Shown piece after piece: positions 17,674-25,705 of a DNA stretch of 64,000 bases; within the stretch, counting starts at the first letter, position 1, and each line of letters opens with the position of its first letter. The notes under the pieces are model-generated. The model did no database searches and was not told the DNA's origin. It saw only the letters and a program-made list of their open reading frames with translations. Made by a program: the position numbers and the translations under genes. The stretch is from an uncultured Clostridia bacterium (GTDB lineage Bacteria > Bacillota > Clostridia > Oscillospirales > Acutalibacteraceae). Location: the NCBI GenBank assembly GCA_944384815.1, contig CALWUW010000028.1:1-64000 (forward strand). Reading direction: 5' to 3'.

Positions 17674-19167
17674 ATGAAATTATTGATCTACGGCCATTCT
17701 TTCCATTATGAAATGGAAAATCTATGCCGTTTATTTTTCCATCATCAGAAAATTCAGGTTTTTGAGAATTGCCGGGAAGCCCAGGGAGAAATCGTGGCAA
17801 TTACCGGTTTGGAGCCTTGCACGGAAGGGCAGAAGCTATCTGTCTCGCTTCGGACGCCAAAGGGCTTCGATGAAAAAACGGAGATCCTTCCTTCCGGTAC
17901 GTCGGAGGGAGAAATTGAAAGAAGAATGGGCATCGCTCTCTTTTCTCTTTTGTCCGCCTTCTGCGGAATTCGCCCCAGGTGGGGAATCCTTACCGGCGTG
18001 CGGCCGGTTAAGCTTCTTCGGTCCCTTACCGGGCAGTTTGGCCAGGAAGAGGCAGTTCGTATTTTGTGCGAGAAATATCTGGTGACGCCGGAAAAAGCGG
18101 AGCTCAGCCGAAAAACCATGTGGAACGAAGGGAAGATTTTAGAGCGTTCACGGCCGGACTCTTTTAGTCTGTATGTTTCCATTCCGTTTTGCCCCACGCG
18201 CTGTTCCTATTGTTCGTTTGTTTCCTCTTCCGTAGAAAAAAGCATGAAGCTGATTCCGGAATATGTGGATCGTCTGGCGGAAGAATTGCGCTTTACCGGA
18301 GAAGTGGTGAAACGATGCGGATTAAGGCTGGAATCGGTGTATTTTGGCGGCGGGACTCCCACGACCCTTTCTCCGGAACAAATGCGCCTGCTTCTCCAAA
18401 CCGTCCGGGATTCTTTTGATCTTACCTACTGCCAGGAATTTACTGTGGAAGCCGGGCGGCCGGATACCATCACCCGGGAAAAACTGGAAGTTTTGCGGGA
18501 AGCCGGAGTGAACCGCATCAGCATCAATCCCCAAACTTTGAATGATTCCGTTTTACAGGAAATTGGGCGAAAACATACGGCCCAGGAAACGCTGGATGCG
18601 TTTTTCTTGGCCAGAGAGTGTGGGATGGAAAATATCAATATGGATCTGATCGCCGGACTTCCTTCGGATACGCTGGAAAGCTTCCGCAACACCCTGGACA
18701 CCTTGCTGGAATTGGATCCGGAAAGCATTACCATTCATACCCTTTCCCTGAAAAGATCCGCCCGGATCTATCAGGAAGAAGACGGCACCACTCCGGAAGA
18801 TGACGGGGCAGAGGCTGCTGAAATGCTGGAATATGCAGGGAAAGTGCTTCCTTCGGCAGGATATGCCCCATATTATCTTTACCGGCAAAGCCGTATGGTG
18901 GGAAATTTGGAGAATACAGGCTGGTCCAAGCCGGGATGTGAAAGTCCTTACAATGTATATATTATGGATGAAACCCACACGATTTTAGCTTGTGGGGCCG
19001 GAGCAGCCACTAAGGTAAAAGATCCGGGGTCGGATCGCTTGGAGCGAATATTTAATTTTAAATTTCCGTATGAATATATCAGCCGTTTCCATGAAATCCT
19101 GGAAAGAAAGGAAAAGGTGGAACAACTTTATGGTGAATTTGCAGACGGAAACGTATCAAAAATATGA
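17674..19167 (+). CDS. hemZ: HemZ-type radical SAM coproporphyrinogen oxidase-like protein
   Basis: This 497-residue radical SAM protein is of the HemZ type. An N-terminal domain of about 160 residues precedes the SAM core, with cluster cysteines C173, C177 and C180 (CPTRCSYC), the GGGTPT motif for SAM binding and the HemN-like NRISINPQ. Relatives are annotated as oxygen-independent coproporphyrinogen III dehydrogenase, but the substrate is not certain for all members. No other heme genes are in the window. The 3' end overlaps the following nucleoside kinase by 38 bases, so translation of the two is probably coupled. Confidence 0.85.
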   Translation: MKLLIYGHSFHYEMENLCRLFFHHQKIQVFENCREAQGEIVAITGLEPCTEGQKLSVSLRTPKGFDEKTEILPSGTSEGEIERRMGIALFSLLSAFCGIRPRWGILTGVRPVKLLRSLTGQFGQEEAVRILCEKYLVTPEKAELSRKTMWNEGKILERSRPDSFSLYVSIPFCPTRCSYCSFVSSSVEKSMKLIPEYVDRLAEELRFTGEVVKRCGLRLESVYFGGGTPTTLSPEQMRLLLQTVRDSFDLTYCQEFTVEAGRPDTITREKLEVLREAGVNRISINPQTLNDSVLQEIGRKHTAQETLDAFFLARECGMENINMDLIAGLPSDTLESFRNTLDTLLELDPESITIHTLSLKRSARIYQEEDGTTPEDDGAEAAEMLEYAGKVLPSAGYAPYYLYRQSRMVGNLENTGWSKPGCESPYNVYIMDETHTILACGAGAATKVKDPGSDRLERIFNFKFPYEYISRFHEILERKEKVEQLYGEFADGNVSKI

Positions 19168-20092
19168 GAACCAAATTCAAACGATCAATCGCTTTGCCCA
19201 GGAAGAGCCCCAGGCGTTTGTCCGTCGGGTGGAAACGCAGTATGGGGATTCTTTGGCGGAAGCGGCACGGTTTGTAGCGCGAAAGACCGGGGGGATGGAG
19301 CTAGTGATGCTGGCCGGTCCTTCTTCCAGCGGAAAGACGACTACAGCCCAGATGCTTATGAAAGAACTGGAAAAACAAGGAGTTTTTTCAGCCAGCATTT
19401 CTTTGGATGATTTTTACCGGAGAGAAGAAGATTCTCCCAGGCTGCCCGATGGCCGCCCGGATTTTGAATCGGTCTACGCTTTGGATATACCGGAAATTCA
19501 GGCCTGCCTTTTGGAATTGGAGCGGACGCATCGCTGTTATCTGCCTATCTTTGATTTTTCCAGTCATGCGCCGAAGGCAGAGAAAAGGCTTTTGGAAATT
19601 CCGGATCATTCGGTTGTGATCGTGGAGGGGCTGCATGCCTTAAATCCGTTAATCGCGGAGGGCTTCCCCAGCGATGAATTGCTTCGCATTTATCTTAGCG
19701 TAAAACAGGGAATTTACGATGGGGACGAGGAATTGCTGACCGCCAATGATGTGCGGTTTATCCGGAGAATGGTTCGGGATTTTCATAACCGCGCCTGCTC
19801 TCCCCAAAAAACGGTGACTATATGGGGCGATGTGATGCACGGCGAATATACCTATATCAAACCATTCCGCCCCATTGCCAATGTGCATATCAATACTTTT
19901 CACAGCTATGAATTGTGTGTATTGAAAGAGGAGGCGGAGCGTCTGCTTGCTTCTGTTTCGGAAGAGGAGCTTTCCCAACAGGAGCAACAGTTGGTTCATA
20001 AGGTGAAAAAGGCTCTGGAGAAGGCAATACCTCTTCCCAGAACGTTGGTTCCTGGAAGCTCTGTGCTTCAGGAATTTATCGGAGCAATTTGA
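19130..20092 (+). CDS. uridine kinase-like nucleoside kinase
   Basis: This 320-residue protein has a P-loop kinase domain of the uridine kinase/phosphoribulokinase type, with Walker A GPSSSGKTT near residue 64 and the acceptor-site region SLDDFYRREEDSPRLPDG. VIVEGLHALNP corresponds to the Walker B-like strand. The first 45 residues form a helical segment. Many clostridial homologues carry a TGS-like domain before the kinase, which is absent here. I chose ATG 19130 with AGGTGG upstream. The start lies inside the end of hemZ. It should phosphorylate a nucleoside at the 5' position, probably uridine or cytidine. Confidence 0.82.
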   Translation: MVNLQTETYQKYENQIQTINRFAQEEPQAFVRRVETQYGDSLAEAARFVARKTGGMELVMLAGPSSSGKTTTAQMLMKELEKQGVFSASISLDDFYRREEDSPRLPDGRPDFESVYALDIPEIQACLLELERTHRCYLPIFDFSSHAPKAEKRLLEIPDHSVVIVEGLHALNPLIAEGFPSDELLRIYLSVKQGIYDGDEELLTANDVRFIRRMVRDFHNRACSPQKTVTIWGDVMHGEYTYIKPFRPIANVHINTFHSYELCVLKEEAERLLASVSEEELSQQEQQLVHKVKKALEKAIPLPRTLVPGSSVLQEFIGAI

Positions 20093-20165
20093 CTTTTATA
20101 ACCTTTCCCTTGTTTTCCTTCGTTCATAGTGTTATACTTTAAGCAAAGTAAGGAGCGTGATATCT

Positions 20166-20543
20166 ATGGGACTTTTTGAGGATGTTGTGGTCAATGCCAA
20201 ATCCGCTGTAACGGTAGTTGGAAAAAAAGCCGGGCAGATTGTGGATATCTCGAAGCTTCGTATCAGTGCGGCAGAGCTTAACGGAGAAATCAATAAGCGG
20301 TATGAAGCGCTGGGGCGTGTGGTTTACGATGCACATAAAACAGAGGACTCCGCGGAAGAGCTGATCCAGGAGTGCGTCAGTGCCATTGATGAGCTGTATG
20401 AACAGCTGGACGCTGTCAACGAACAGATTTCTGCTCTGCGCAGGAGGACAGTTTGTAAGGTTTGCGGGGAGCAAAACCCCCAGGGCGCCAGCTATTGCTG
20501 CAAATGCGGAACAAAGCTGGAACAGTCTGTGCGCGGTGAGTAA
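20166..20543 (+). CDS. small zinc-ribbon protein
   Basis: This 125-residue protein has a helical, charged N-terminal part (about residues 1-95, likely coiled coil around EQLDAVNEQISALRRR) and a C-terminal zinc ribbon. The ribbon ligands are the two CxxC pairs CKVCG and CCKCG. Such ribbon proteins are common in clostridia and their role is unknown. The ATG at 20166 is preceded by AAGGAG at a suitable distance. An in-frame GTG at 20157 lies too close to that site. It stands alone between a short gap and a strong terminator. Confidence 0.75.
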   Translation: MGLFEDVVVNAKSAVTVVGKKAGQIVDISKLRISAAELNGEINKRYEALGRVVYDAHKTEDSAEELIQECVSAIDELYEQLDAVNEQISALRRRTVCKVCGEQNPQGASYCCKCGTKLEQSVRGE

Positions 20544-20583
20544 ACTTTAAAAACACAGTATGCCAGCAAGATGAAAACAGGTA

Positions 20584-20627
20584 AAAAATCCCCTCCGGCT
20601 GCGAAATTGCAGCCGGAGGGGATTTTT
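20584..20627. terminator. bidirectional terminator
   Basis: A 19-bp perfect stem, with core CCCCTCCGGCTGC against GCAGCCGGAGGGG, has loop GAAATT and A/T-runs on both sides. It separates the zinc-ribbon gene from the convergent KDPG aldolase gene. Confidence 0.92.
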
Positions 20628-20664
20628 GTATATGCTGTCCGTTTCGTTTTTTTTAGGGATGGAT

Positions 20665-21309
20665 TTATGGATGCGCGATGGCAAAGGCTTCCGCAGCCAG
20701 CGAACCGATGGCACCAAAATTTCCATCGTTTAGCAGGGATTGGGGAGCGATCCAGGTGCCCCCGCAGCACCATACATTGGATAACTGAAGATACTCGGCG
20801 GCGTTTTCCGGACGGATCCCTCCGGTAGGCATAAATTTCATGGAGGGATAAGGTCCCTTCAGCGCGTTCAAAAGCGCGGTTCCTCCCAGAACAGCCGCAG
20901 GAAACAGCTTCACAAGGGAAAGCCCCCGGCGCATACAGAATTCTACCTCGGAAGGAGTGGCGCATCCCGGAATGATGGGAACATGATTGCTTAAGCACCA
21001 GTCGATGGTTTCTGGATTGATTCCCGGACTAATAACGGCCTGCGCGCCGGAACGAACCGCCAGCTCAGCTTGTTCCGGTGTCAGTACGGTTCCGGCGCAG
21101 AGGGTAACCTGGGGTAAAGAATACGCTATCTCAGATATGGCTTTAGCAGCTGCTTCCGTGCGGAAGGTGATCTCAACGGCGTTAAGCCCCTGTTCGGCCA
21201 AAGTTGCTGCCAGCGGAACCGCATCGGATGGAGAAGAGATGGTAAGAACCGGGATGATTTTTGTGGAATGTAATTGATGGAAAATAGGGGTATAATCCAA
21301 TGAAAACAT
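20665..21309 (-). CDS. eda: KDPG/KHG aldolase
   Basis: This 214-residue class I aldolase cleaves 2-keto-3-deoxy-6-phosphogluconate to pyruvate and glyceraldehyde 3-phosphate. It is an eight-stranded barrel with NAVEITFRTE (catalytic Glu), GTVLTPEQAE and VKLFPAAVLGG, in which the Lys is the Schiff-base residue. GCATPSE is also conserved. It lies 23 bases downstream of the KDG kinase gene on the same strand, so the pair converts 2-keto-3-deoxygluconate to central metabolites. That is typical of breakdown of pectin or other uronic acids. Confidence 0.92.
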   Translation of the reverse strand: MFSLDYTPIFHQLHSTKIIPVLTISSPSDAVPLAATLAEQGLNAVEITFRTEAAAKAISEIAYSLPQVTLCAGTVLTPEQAELAVRSGAQAVISPGINPETIDWCLSNHVPIIPGCATPSEVEFCMRRGLSLVKLFPAAVLGGTALLNALKGPYPSMKFMPTGGIRPENAAEYLQLSNVWCCGGTWIAPQSLLNDGNFGAIGSLAAEAFAIAHP

Positions 21310-21332
21310 ACAATACAGCCTTTCCCGGAATT

Positions 21333-22283
21333 TTAATTCCGCAGTTTATGGGTTTTCATAAAGGTTTCCAATTGTTCTGGCGTAGGAAGTCCTTCATTGT
21401 CTCCGGCGTTTTGAATTTGAAGCGTACCTATGGCATTACCTCGCAAAACAGCCTCCTGCAGTGAAGCTCCTTCATTTAAAGCGCTCAGCACACCAACGGC
21501 AAAGCCATCCCCAGCACCTACCGTATCCACCAGACGGTCTTCATAGTATGTGGGGCAGGTAAAACACCGATGAGATGAGGCAGCGTAGGCTCCTTCTTTT
21601 CCGATTTTTACCACCACGGCTTTTGCTCCCCGATCCAGGTAAAATCGGGCAATGGCGGCAGGATCCTCGTTTCCGGTAAGGGTTTTTCCTTCGGATACTC
21701 CCGGAAGGATCAAATCAGCGTATTCTGCCAAAGCGTTTAAAGTTTCCCGCATTTGATGCTCGCATTCCCAAAGCTGAGGACGCAAATTGGGGTCGAAAGA
21801 AATTTTTAATCCCGCTTCTTTAGCTTTTTTTGCCAGGAAAAAGGTTAGTTCCCTGCAGGAATCGGAAAGAGCTGGAAAAATTCCCGTGAGGTGAAGAAAG
21901 GAAAAAGCAGAAATATCCAGATCTTTCAAATCGTTCACAGAAAGCCGGGAAGCGGCAGAACCTTTGCGAAAATAGGCGATTCCCGGATCTCCTTTTTTAA
22001 CTTTTCCCTTCAGCATGAACCCGGTAGGAAATTGGGAGGTGATTTTTACTCCGTCTGTGGAAATTCTATTTTCCTGCAGTGTGTTCAGAATACGTTTTCC
22101 AAAGGGATCTTCACCAACTTGCGTTAAGTATTGAACAGGATGCCCCAGCCGGGCAAGACCGATGGCGACATTCAGCTCAGCTCCCGCGACGGCAGCCGAA
22201 AATGAGGATACCTTTTCCAAGGACCCTTCTTCCTGTGCGATCATAAGCCCCATGGGTTCTCCGATAAGTAAAATACCTTTCAT
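21333..22283 (-). CDS. kdgK: 2-keto-3-deoxygluconate kinase, PfkB family
   Basis: This 316-residue PfkB-type sugar kinase should phosphorylate 2-keto-3-deoxygluconate to KDPG, the substrate of the aldolase encoded next. N-terminal AGAELNVAIGLARLG and C-terminal DTVGAGDGFAVG (catalytic Asp and anion hole) are intact. ATG 22283 is preceded on the minus strand by AAAGGAGG. A TTG in frame at 22301 overlaps that site and is rejected. The substrate follows from the eda neighbour. It is divergent from the AraC gene, which is a plausible regulator. Confidence 0.88.
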   Translation of the reverse strand: MKGILLIGEPMGLMIAQEEGSLEKVSSFSAAVAGAELNVAIGLARLGHPVQYLTQVGEDPFGKRILNTLQENRISTDGVKITSQFPTGFMLKGKVKKGDPGIAYFRKGSAASRLSVNDLKDLDISAFSFLHLTGIFPALSDSCRELTFFLAKKAKEAGLKISFDPNLRPQLWECEHQMRETLNALAEYADLILPGVSEGKTLTGNEDPAAIARFYLDRGAKAVVVKIGKEGAYAASSHRCFTCPTYYEDRLVDTVGAGDGFAVGVLSALNEGASLQEAVLRGNAIGTLQIQNAGDNEGLPTPEQLETFMKTHKLRN

Positions 22284-22347
22284 GTTTTCCTCCTTTTGCA
22301 AAGTCTGTTGAATCTGAAATTATTTTCATCATACGACATAATAGAGT

Positions 22348-22376
22348 TTGAAAATAGGATGAATCTGTGATAAAAT
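22348..22376 (+). promoter_or_regulatory. promoter of the AraC gene
   Basis: TTGAAA at 22348-22353 and TAAAAT at 22371-22376 are 17 bases apart, about 32 bases before the GTG start. It lies in the divergent gap shared with kdgK, where a regulator could control both directions. Confidence 0.5.
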
Positions 22377-22407
22377 ATATAAAAATAGCCGTGTTGGAGG
22401 TGTCAAT

Positions 22408-23226
22408 GTGGGGGTATTTATTAAGTGCTCCTGTTCGCAAGGGAAAAAATTATATGAACCGCATTGCCATAACGGTGTGGAACTGATTTACATTCAATCC
22501 GGTATGGTGGAGTACCAGATCGGAAAGCACAGCTATTTGGCAAAATCCGGGGACATGGTTTGTATTCATCCTCTGGAAGGGCATAAAACCAAAATTCTGG
22601 AAGAATCCAAGCGATATTATTTGCAGATTACATCGTTTCAGTTGAATCGGCTTTTGAAGGATCCTTGCCTGAAAAGTTTATTTCTCAGCCGGCCGGAAGG
22701 GTATAGGCATTGTTTTTCGTTAGGGGATCGAACAGCTCAAATCGAGGAAGTGTTTTCCAGGCTGATCAAAGAGTATAAAACTCCGGAATTTTTTTCGGAA
22801 GATTACCTTGCGTCTTTGTTTCAGCAATTGGTGATTCTTTGTTACCGTGCTTGCCCGGAACAATTTCAGGTGGGTGGTGAACCTTTCGCGTCGGCGGTGT
22901 ATGAAGCGCAGCAATACCTGGATCAGAATTTTGCGCAGGAAATATCTGTGAAAGCTCTGGCGGATCGCTTCTTCCTCAGCCCCTCGTATTTTTCCCATTC
23001 TTTCCGCCGCTGGACAGGATACAGCCCCAAGCAATATGTTATGCTGAACCGAATATCCTGCGGGAAAGAGCTGCTTCTCAGCACGGATCTTCCGGTGGCG
23101 AATATTTCCAATCGGTGCGGTTTTGGGGATGTGAATTATTTTATCCGATGCTTTCGCCGGGAAACAGGATGCACCCCCGGTGAATATAGAAAAAAAGAAT
23201 CCAGACAGAATTCAAATAAAACATAG
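22408..23226 (+). CDS. AraC-family regulator with N-terminal cupin
   Basis: This 272-residue transcription factor has an N-terminal cupin sensing domain (about residues 15-90, EPHCHNGVELIYIQSG) and a C-terminal double helix-turn-helix of the AraC type (about 170-265). The first helix pair is in ISVKALADRFFLSPSYFSHSFRR and the second ends FIRCFRRETGCTPGEYR. The start is GTG 22408 with GGAGG upstream. The overlapping ATG two bases earlier is out of frame. It is divergent from kdgK-eda, so control of sugar-acid use is the likely role. That is inferred from position only. Confidence 0.85.
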   Translation: MGVFIKCSCSQGKKLYEPHCHNGVELIYIQSGMVEYQIGKHSYLAKSGDMVCIHPLEGHKTKILEESKRYYLQITSFQLNRLLKDPCLKSLFLSRPEGYRHCFSLGDRTAQIEEVFSRLIKEYKTPEFFSEDYLASLFQQLVILCYRACPEQFQVGGEPFASAVYEAQQYLDQNFAQEISVKALADRFFLSPSYFSHSFRRWTGYSPKQYVMLNRISCGKELLLSTDLPVANISNRCGFGDVNYFIRCFRRETGCTPGEYRKKESRQNSNKT

Positions 23227-23262
23227 GAAATCCCGGATGAAATCTGGAAAGCGGATAAACGT

Positions 23263-24045
23263 TCATAAAACGCTTGTCCGGTACCGCCCCGGAGGGGCTC
23301 CCATAAATTTTTTGAACTGACGAATAAAATGCACATCGCTGTTATAGCCGCAAAGCTCTGCGATTTTTGAAATGCTGCAGGAAGGATCGGCGGAAAGAAG
23401 ATAGGCTGCACGTTCCATGCGGCTTTGAATCACATCTGTAATGGGGGAAACACCGAAAAATTTCTTATAGATACTTTTAAAGTAGGGCTCACTGATATGC
23501 AGCTCCCGCGCCATGAGAGGAATGTTCCAAGCTTGCTGGGGATTTGTGTAGATCCGGCTGCGCAGCTGGCTGAGCCTGTGAGCCTGCTCAGGCAGAATAG
23601 GCGCCGGAGAATGGGTTTGAAGGGACTCTGCCAGCAAAAGGAAAAAGTATTCTGCCAGATTGTTTAAGATCTCATTTTGAAAACATTGAGAGAAGATTTT
23701 TTGCCTGTGTATATTCTTAACAACGCCGGATAAAGCATGAAAAGAGGTTGGATAATATAATTTGTTAAATTCTATGTTTTTGCCCTGGAAAAAGTCCGAC
23801 GAATCCATGGTGAAATGAAACCAATCGGCGATCATTTCACAACCGTTGGTGGTATAGTTATGCACAGAATGCTTTTTATAAATAATTAAGCAGGGGTGCT
23901 GTGTATTTTCGATGGCTTCCTCCTGAATAATGCGGATCGGGGAACGAAAAAGCACCGCCAGATAATCGTCCGTGCCCTGCGGCCGGTAAATCCGGAATCC
24001 TTCCGGATGGTGGGAATCATATCCACAGCGAACAATGGTGAACAA
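23263..24045 (-). CDS. AraC-family regulator
   Basis: This 260-residue regulator has an N-terminal ligand-binding region (about residues 1-150) and a C-terminal AraC DNA-binding domain. Its helices lie in IPLMARELHISEPYFKSIYKK and IAELCGYNSDVHFIRQFKKFMG. The start is a TTG at 24045, six bases after AGGAGGGG on the minus strand. It is convergent with the previous AraC gene (36 bases between) and divergent from the glycoside hydrolase gene, which it may control. The two AraC proteins are only distantly alike. Confidence 0.82.
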   Translation of the reverse strand: MFTIVRCGYDSHHPEGFRIYRPQGTDDYLAVLFRSPIRIIQEEAIENTQHPCLIIYKKHSVHNYTTNGCEMIADWFHFTMDSSDFFQGKNIEFNKLYYPTSFHALSGVVKNIHRQKIFSQCFQNEILNNLAEYFFLLLAESLQTHSPAPILPEQAHRLSQLRSRIYTNPQQAWNIPLMARELHISEPYFKSIYKKFFGVSPITDVIQSRMERAAYLLSADPSCSISKIAELCGYNSDVHFIRQFKKFMGAPPGRYRTSVL

Positions 24046-24075
24046 TTAGGTCCCCTCCTAAAATACAATAAGTTA

Positions 24076-24090
24076 ATTGTATAGTACAAT
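24076..24090. promoter_or_regulatory. inverted repeat in the AraC/hydrolase gap
   Basis: ATTGTA-TAG-TACAAT is a perfect 6-bp inverted repeat in the 140-base gap between the leftward AraC gene and the rightward hydrolase gene. It could be an operator or overlap the AraC promoter. The evidence is position and symmetry only. Confidence 0.35.
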
Positions 24091-24185
24091 AGGCTCTTGT
24101 GGATTGCAAGCATTTTTTATATGCTTGACTTAGCCGATTCGGTAAGGATTTCCGTAAATCTAACAATATGTTCAGGAGGGGCAAA

Positions 24186-25421
24186 ATGAAAGTACAGAAA
24201 GATTATTCATGGCTGAAAGGATTCAATTATGTTCCCAGCTATGCGCAGAATTCTTTGGAATTCTGGAACAAGTATGATGGGGAGCAGATCGAAAAAGAAT
24301 TGGAATACGCAAGACGGTTGGGCTTAAACTGCGCCCGTGTGTTTCTTGCCTATGTTGTTTACAAAAAGGACCCGGAAGCTTTTTGCCGGAATGTGCTGCA
24401 TTTTGTGAGAAGCGCCTGGGAAAAAGGAATTTGTACGCTGCCTGTCGTTTGGGATTCCTGATTCTCCGAGGAAGAGCCGGATCTGAACAGCACAAAAAAT
24501 CAATGGTTTCCCAATCCGGGGCCGATGTATTTGGGTGAGCAGTATTGGAATGAGCAGCAGGAGTATTGCGACGCTTTGATCCGCACGCTTTCCAAGGAGC
24601 CGGGGTTTATGATGTGGGATATGCATAATGAGCCGCTTTGCACTTCCTATGTGTTTGATTACCAAGACCAGGAGAGAAAAGAGCACATTGAAACCATCTG
24701 GAAGTTTGTCCGGCATTACTGTGAATACTTTAAAGAAAAAGATCCCGAAAATCCTATCACCGTAGGCATTCATTGGATCGGCCAGGTGGAAGACATCGGC
24801 GCCTGGTGTGATGTGCTGTCTTTCCATGATTACTCTCCCAGCGAAATTGAGATCCAGGCAATTTACGAAAAAGCCAATCAGTATGCCAAAGATTTGAATA
24901 AACCGGTGTTTTGTTCGGAAATGTGCTGCACTGCCCGGGCAAACCCCTATGATGTAGCCATCGAGACAGCCATGAAAAACCATACGGGATATGTGCTTTG
25001 GGAATTGATGGTGGGCTGCAGCTTCTGGAACGATCGCCACGGAATCGTATATCCTGACGGAACTATACGGGACGCCGCAGCGGTAGCTGCGATTCAGGGC
25101 TTCTTCCGGAATCGGGGCGAAAAGAAAGAGGTAAATTTGGAAACAGAGGAAATTCTGACAGACACCGTTAGAAAAGCAGAAGCCTGGCTGGCGGAAGAGA
25201 ATCCGGACGCTTTGGAAAGCCGGAAGCTTCTGCAGCGTATGGCGAATTTGCTGGAATGCGGAGAGCTGGTTCCCATGGCGGATCTGCCCAGCGCAAAGGT
25301 GCGCGCCCTGCGTTTGCCGGAAGAAATGGAGGACGCCAAAGATTTGGTGCTGGAATGGCTGGTGATTTTGAACCGGGAAAGAAGAATTCAGCTGGCCAAG
25401 CACGCTCCTGAGAACCCCTGA
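24186..25421 (+). pseudogene. cellulase-like glycoside hydrolase interrupted by one in-frame TGA
   Basis: The frame from ATG 24186 (site AGGAGGGG) to 25421 encodes 411 residues of a TIM-barrel glycoside hydrolase resembling GH5-type enzymes. It is broken once, at codon 92 (TGA 24459-24461), and the same frame continues cleanly after it. WLKGFNYVPSYAQ opens the barrel. The likely acid/base Glu is in WDMHNEP and the likely nucleophile Glu in VFCSEMCC, both after the stop. A restart at ATG 24525 would lack the first strands and has no good binding site. The last 100 residues form a helical tail. The simplest reading is a nonsense mutation or sequencing error. Recoding is not excluded but no SECIS-like hairpin at the right distance was found. 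Confidence 0.75.
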
Positions 25422-25449
25422 GGTTTTATAATATTATAACGTTTATAGC

Positions 25450-25501
25450 AAAAACAGTGCCGCAGAGAAGACGGAAGATCTTTTCACGGCACTGTTTTTT
25501 T
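25450..25501 (+). terminator. terminator after the hydrolase gene
   Basis: AAAAACAGTGCCG (25450-25462) pairs with CGGCACTGTTTTT (25487-25499) around a 24-base loop and runs into T residues. The following 200 bases hold only the promoter of the MATE gene. Confidence 0.8.
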
Positions 25502-25630
25502 GAAAGTGTTCCTGCAAGATTACGGGAACCCCAATTATTCAAAGAAAGCAGAGTGTTGGGCTTATAGAATTTGTATTTGGAATTTTCCTCTTTTGCCAGG
25601 ATATAAAGGGCTTTTGAAAAAGAAAAAGGA

Positions 25631-25658
25631 TTGTTTTTTAAGAGAAAAGCGGTAAAAT
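25631..25658 (+). promoter_or_regulatory. promoter of the MATE transporter gene
   Basis: TTGTTT at 25631-25636 and TAAAAT at 25653-25658 with a 16-base spacer, about 48 bases before the GTG start. Confidence 0.5.
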
Positions 25659-25705
25659 ATAAGATTGTTTGAATGATTTTCAGAAGATAGAAAAGAGGAA
25701 ATACA

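Noticed and set aside
24459-24500. Selenocysteine insertion element after the in-frame TGA
   Set aside because: The only hairpin starts about four bases after the TGA, too close for a bacterial SECIS loop. No selenocysteine genes are in the window. Recoding stays possible but unsupported.
24324-25403. 359-codon antisense frame over the hydrolase gene
   Set aside because: The sense frame encodes a clear glycoside hydrolase. The antisense product has no family features.
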